A stretch of 7,642 bases of DNA from Candidatus Poseidoniaceae archaeon. Its GTDB lineage: Archaea > Thermoplasmatota > Poseidoniia > Poseidoniales > Poseidoniaceae. The stretch spans positions 1-7,642 of the forward strand of contig JAQXFJ010000228.1 in the NCBI GenBank assembly GCA_029250385.1, in the 5' to 3' direction. Under the pieces are notes generated by a model. The model was not told the DNA's origin, made no database searches, and saw only the letters and a program-made list of their open reading frames with translations. Positions 6,230-7,642 of the stretch are shown here, piece after piece (the first letter of the stretch is position 1; each line of letters opens with the position of its first letter). The position numbers were made by a program, and so were the translations under genes.

Positions 6230-7267
6230 ATGGCAGACGAAAAAATGGACAAATCTTGGGAAAAAGCACGCAAGATGCTTGACAAAGGAAATACCTCTGG
6301 ATGTTTAGATTTATTGCGCGAGGTAGATGCTTCTGGTGAACATGCAACAACGTTAAGACTCGCCGGCGAAGCAACTTGGGCCAATGCGAAGAAAAAAGAT
6401 TCAAAGGCTGAATACCGTAAAGCAGCGTCATTACTGCGCGATTCGGTAAAGAAAGCTCCAAGAAACAAAGGCAATAATTCGACTTACAACGAGTTACTCA
6501 ATGAAATGCAGAACAAAGGTATCAAGGAAACAAATCTTCCGCGCCTGCTCAATGATGGGACACCTACAATTGCCGGCCTTGGGGCATTAGTGGGAGTGAT
6601 TATTCTCGCCTTGTTGTTAGTCAAGGCTGCCACATACTCGCCACCAACGGATTTGCCTACCGAAGCAAAAATGCGTTTGACGTGGACAGATGCTTCTGGC
6701 GTGTATAACGATGAAACTATCACTATCTCCCTAGATCCTGATGCCGCCCCTGTGCATACCGAGAACTTACACTTGCACGCAGTTGCGGGTGAATATGACG
6801 ACTCACCATTTCATCGAATCATCGATGGTTTCATGATTCAAGGCGGCGATTTTGAACGCCAAGATGGCACAGGCGGTTATGCTGCAAAGTGGTTTGGCTA
6901 CTGTAATGGAGAAGCAATGGATAGTTCCACTGACTGTTCCAGTGAAACACTTTACACAATGCCAGATGAGGCGGACAATGGCCTTCTTCACACGCCTTGT
7001 ACTATCTCGATGGCCAAAACCAGTCCACCGCACACCGGTGGTAGTCAATTCTTCCTAATTCCAGGTGATAGTACGCCAAATTGGCTAGATGGTGTTCACA
7101 CCGTATTTGGCGATATTACCGAAGGCTGTGAATTTGTTACTTCAATCAGCGAAGTTCCCGTTCATGATGGAATAACGGGTCCGCAAGATTCTCCAATTAA
7201 TCCAGTGACCATAGTTAGTGTGACTACCAACGGCGGAGAAGATACTCCATGGTGGTATTTCTGGTAA
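6230..7267 (+). CDS. Membrane-anchored cyclophilin-type peptidyl-prolyl isomerase
   Basis: This 345-residue protein has a charged, helical N-terminal region (1-105), one transmembrane helix (about 113-135) and a C-terminal cyclophilin domain (about 147-332). Cyclophilins catalyse cis-trans isomerisation of prolyl peptide bonds. Key family residues are present: FHRIIDGFMIQGGD (194-207, with catalytic Arg196 and Gln204), MAK (261-263), GSQFFLIPG (271-279) and WLDGVHTVFG (285-294, with Trp285 and His290). The helix is preceded by Arg and Lys residues and the first 80 residues are rich in Lys. The positive-inside rule therefore puts the N-terminus in the cytoplasm and the isomerase outside, where it could fold secreted proteins. 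An extra loop between GTGG and PDE carries Cys225 and Cys236, a possible disulfide. No Shine-Dalgarno sequence precedes the ATG. It is divergent from korA and 58 nt upstream of aconitase. Confidence 0.92.
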   Translation: MADEKMDKSWEKARKMLDKGNTSGCLDLLREVDASGEHATTLRLAGEATWANAKKKDSKAEYRKAASLLRDSVKKAPRNKGNNSTYNELLNEMQNKGIKETNLPRLLNDGTPTIAGLGALVGVIILALLLVKAATYSPPTDLPTEAKMRLTWTDASGVYNDETITISLDPDAAPVHTENLHLHAVAGEYDDSPFHRIIDGFMIQGGDFERQDGTGGYAAKWFGYCNGEAMDSSTDCSSETLYTMPDEADNGLLHTPCTISMAKTSPPHTGGSQFFLIPGDSTPNWLDGVHTVFGDITEGCEFVTSISEVPVHDGITGPQDSPINPVTIVSVTTNGGEDTPWWYFW

Positions 7268-7325
7268 TTTTGAACTGATTATCCAAAGCGTTTGATTGAT
7301 AGATGTCTTCGTTTTGGGTTGGGCT

Positions 7326-7622
7326 ATGACGACCGTCGACACCTTCAATGCAAAGCGAGAACTTTCCGTCGGTGGCGAATATTATTCGATGTCAGGGTTA
7401 GATGAAAACGGCATTGACACTTCGCACCTACCATATTCAATTCGTATTCTACTGGAAGGCGCACTCAGAGGCAACGATGGGTTCTTAATTACTGAACAAG
7501 ATGTACGCAACATTGCAAATTGGCAACCTAACGCAGAGCGTGGTGAGATTCCGTTTAGACCCTCCAGAGTAATCTTGCAAGATTTCACCGGCGTTCCCGC
7601 AGTAGTTGATTTGGCAGCGTAA
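7326..7622 (+). CDS. acnA: Aconitase (AcnA type) N-terminal part, interrupted by TAA
   Basis: The 98 codons match the N-terminus of AcnA-type aconitate hydratase, which interconverts citrate and isocitrate in the TCA cycle. Recognisable pieces are LPYSIRILLEGALR (aligned to the family's LPxSLxxLLExxLR), the FRPSRVILQDFTGVPAVVDLAA stretch (two parts, ending at residue 98), and spacing typical of the family. Full-length AcnA is about 900 residues. Here the frame hits TAA at 7620-7622, exactly where the family has Met or Leu in VDLAA-x-RDA. The same frame then continues as RDAMVE to the window edge. The gene is therefore a pseudogene, contains a sequencing or assembly error, or is read through. 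I take the ATG at 7326 as the start; the frame also extends up to a TTG at 7296. Catalytic and cluster residues lie beyond the window. Confidence 0.85.
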   Translation: MTTVDTFNAKRELSVGGEYYSMSGLDENGIDTSHLPYSIRILLEGALRGNDGFLITEQDVRNIANWQPNAERGEIPFRPSRVILQDFTGVPAVVDLAA

Positions 7623-7642
7623 AGGGATGCCATGGTTGAGAT

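Noticed and set aside
6202..6474. Minus-strand ORFs opposite the start of the cyclophilin gene
   Set aside because: They are complements of the Lys/Ala-rich N-terminal region; the plus-strand frame carries the recognisable domain.
7382..7633. Minus-strand ORF opposite aconitase
   Set aside because: The plus strand encodes the conserved aconitase N-terminus, so this is a shadow.
1..7642. CRISPR array, insertion sequence, phage or defence island
   Set aside because: I found no spaced repeats, terminal inverted repeats, transposase or integrase motifs, or known defence domains. The only short repeats are inside coding sequence.

Overview
The window most likely comes from a marine archaeon, probably a Marine Group II (Poseidoniales)-type euryarchaeon. 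This is an inference from three things. The tRNA-Gln has the archaeal A1-U72 start. Several genes have an AT-rich box A-like element about 25-27 nt before the ATG and no Shine-Dalgarno sequence. The encoded set is a two-subunit 2-oxoacid:ferredoxin oxidoreductase, a membrane-tethered cyclophilin, an aconitase and a very acidic secreted lipoprotein. Base composition is moderately AT-rich.

Layout, left to right. A long minus-strand lipoprotein gene (1-1754) runs off the left edge; it has no stop inside the window. A plus-strand tRNA-Gln(CUG) follows (1854-1929). Next come two minus-strand genes for membrane-associated proteins of unknown function: a 79-residue two-helix protein (1942-2181) and a 319-residue N-terminally anchored protein with a DUF2135-like domain (2235-3194). 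Upstream of these is the korA-korB pair on the minus strand (6084 down to 3245), overlapping by ATGA and each with a good Shine-Dalgarno sequence. A 145-bp divergent region separates korA from a plus-strand membrane-anchored cyclophilin-type prolyl isomerase (6230-7267). The window ends in the N-terminal part of an aconitase gene (from 7326), whose frame meets a TAA at 7620-7622 in the middle of a conserved motif.

Functionally, KorAB (2-oxoglutarate to succinyl-CoA, giving reduced ferredoxin) and aconitase are both tricarboxylic-acid-cycle enzymes, so the right half looks like a central-carbon neighbourhood with a secreted-protein folding factor between them. The left half encodes envelope proteins. 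No phage, CRISPR, transposon or recognisable defence genes are visible. The points most worth a second look are the in-frame stop in aconitase, the large acidic Cys/Trp-rich lipoprotein, the membrane-anchored DUF2135-like protein, and the split between leaderless-type and Shine-Dalgarno-type starts.
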